Assembly (NCBI GenBank): GCA_016207225.1
Contig: JACQQB010000098.1
Location: forward strand, 1 to 6,060
Reading direction: 5' to 3'
DNA: 6,060 nt
From: Microcaldota archaeon
GTDB taxonomy: Archaea > Micrarchaeota > Micrarchaeia > Burarchaeales > JACQQB01
A program made the position numbers and the translations under genes. Positions 5,955 to 6,060 of this stretch are shown here, in pieces. Under the pieces are notes generated by a model that was not told the origin of the DNA, searched no databases, and saw only the letters and a list, made by a program, of their open reading frames with translations. How positions within the stretch are numbered: the stretch's first letter is position 1; each line of letters starts with the position of its first letter.

Positions 5955-6060
5955 TGAGGTCCCACTAATAGTTTAAAACTAAATTAAAAGATGCTATTCT
6001 GTCAGGATGTTCTGGTTTAATTATTTCATAAAATTTCTTAACTTCTTCCCTAGATCGTAT
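5955..6060 (-). other. 3' portion of a second 23S rRNA intron (at equivalent of 2449/2450), 5' end outside window
   Basis: Upstream of AACAGGC (5954-5948) the expected CCGGGGAT exon is absent. Instead AT-rich sequence unrelated to rRNA runs to the window edge and contains the end of an ORF. The stop codon lies 10 bases before the exon. The intron ends in CTCA, without the terminal G of group I introns, which favours an archaeal protein-spliced intron. The partner 5' junction is not visible, so no BHB can be drawn. Confidence 0.75.
5965..6060 (-). CDS. C-terminal fragment of a probable intron-encoded LAGLIDADG homing endonuclease
   Basis: Thirty-one codons followed by TAG (5967-5965), reading in from the window edge; the start lies outside. 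The fragment contains SREEVKKFYEIIKPEHP followed by DRIASFNLVLNY at the C terminus. Serine, then a charged helix with the KFYEII pattern, then a KP/HP turn resembles the last helices of LAGLIDADG endonucleases, where a conserved S-K-K-x-x-x-x-F-x-x-x-I motif is followed by a proline. The two catalytic LAGLIDADG helices would be upstream, outside the window. Position supports the call: the ORF lies inside an rRNA intron and ends 10 bases from the splice junction. Such an enzyme would cleave intronless 23S alleles near the PTC. The alternative is an unrelated intron ORF. Confidence 0.55.
   Translation of the reverse strand: MRSREEVKKFYEIIKPEHPDRIASFNLVLNY

Larger units (their letters stand above)
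5405..6060 (-). rRNA. 23S rRNA gene, 3' part (domains V-VI), archaeal type, interrupted by two insertions; 5' part outside window
   Basis: Read on the minus strand, exon segments are 5954-5907 and 5793 to about 5405. Landmarks in order are: AACAGGC (equivalent to E. coli A2450 onward, 5954); the A-loop region GGGTTGTTCATCC; GAGCTGGGTTCAGAACGTCG of the 2570-2585 region; the sarcin-ricin loop at 5636-5623; ACCGGTTGT; and CTGAAAGCATCTAAG near the 3' end. The form of several of these, such as GCGCCTCTAGTTTACCGGTTG, is archaeal rather than bacterial. Spacings agree with E. coli numbering: A2450 to A2497 is 48 nt in both, and C2498 to A2660 is 163 versus 162. The 3' end is estimated at 5405 within about 15 bases. 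No 5S rRNA follows, because a convergent protein gene ends at 5327. The equivalents of 2499 and 2503 differ from the usual bases. Confidence 0.95.

Overview
The window is archaeal. The right-hand end carries the 3' part of a 23S rRNA gene on the minus strand whose sequence is archaeal in style. The protein genes have TATA-like boxes, a GGTGA-type ribosome binding site, short operon spacings, and TTG/GTG starts. Compact unlinked rRNA, rRNA introns and unfamiliar membrane and Cys-rich proteins suggest a small-genome lineage such as DPANN, but that placement is only an inference.

Layout. (1) 1-4480, minus strand: a tight three-gene operon read right to left. It encodes a 187-aa single-pass anchored extracytoplasmic protein. 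Next, 6 bases on, is a 513-aa polytopic membrane protein with a Cys-rich loop. Next, 8 bases on, is a very large protein whose 3' end lies beyond base 1; at least 786 codons are visible. This last protein has a signal peptide, nine Cys-rich repeats of about 53 residues, and a membrane module. That module shares a clear signature with the membrane core of the 513-aa protein. Together they look like parts of one cell-surface or envelope-spanning apparatus; a VirB6/TrbL-like role is possible but unproven. (2) 4481-4616: a divergent promoter region. (3) 4617-5327, plus strand: a 236-aa soluble, all-helical protein of unknown function. (4) 5328-5404: a convergent terminator region with T-runs for both strands. 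(5) 5405-6060, minus strand: the end of the 23S rRNA gene.

The most unusual region is in the rRNA. The peptidyl-transferase segment is interrupted twice. One insertion (5794-5906, 113 nt) lies between positions equivalent to E. coli A2497 and C2498. It is bounded by a textbook bulge-helix-bulge (BHB) motif, so it should be removed by the archaeal tRNA-splicing endonuclease. The second insertion begins at the equivalent of 2449/2450 and runs off the window. It carries the last 31 codons of a protein that looks like a LAGLIDADG homing endonuclease. The exon between them is only 48 nt, exactly the 2450-2497 interval of E. coli, and is essentially helix 89. The exon next to the BHB intron departs from near-universal rRNA sequence at the equivalents of C2499 and A2503. 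Both changes turn mismatches into base pairs of the BHB outer helix, which suggests that the rRNA has adapted to splicing.
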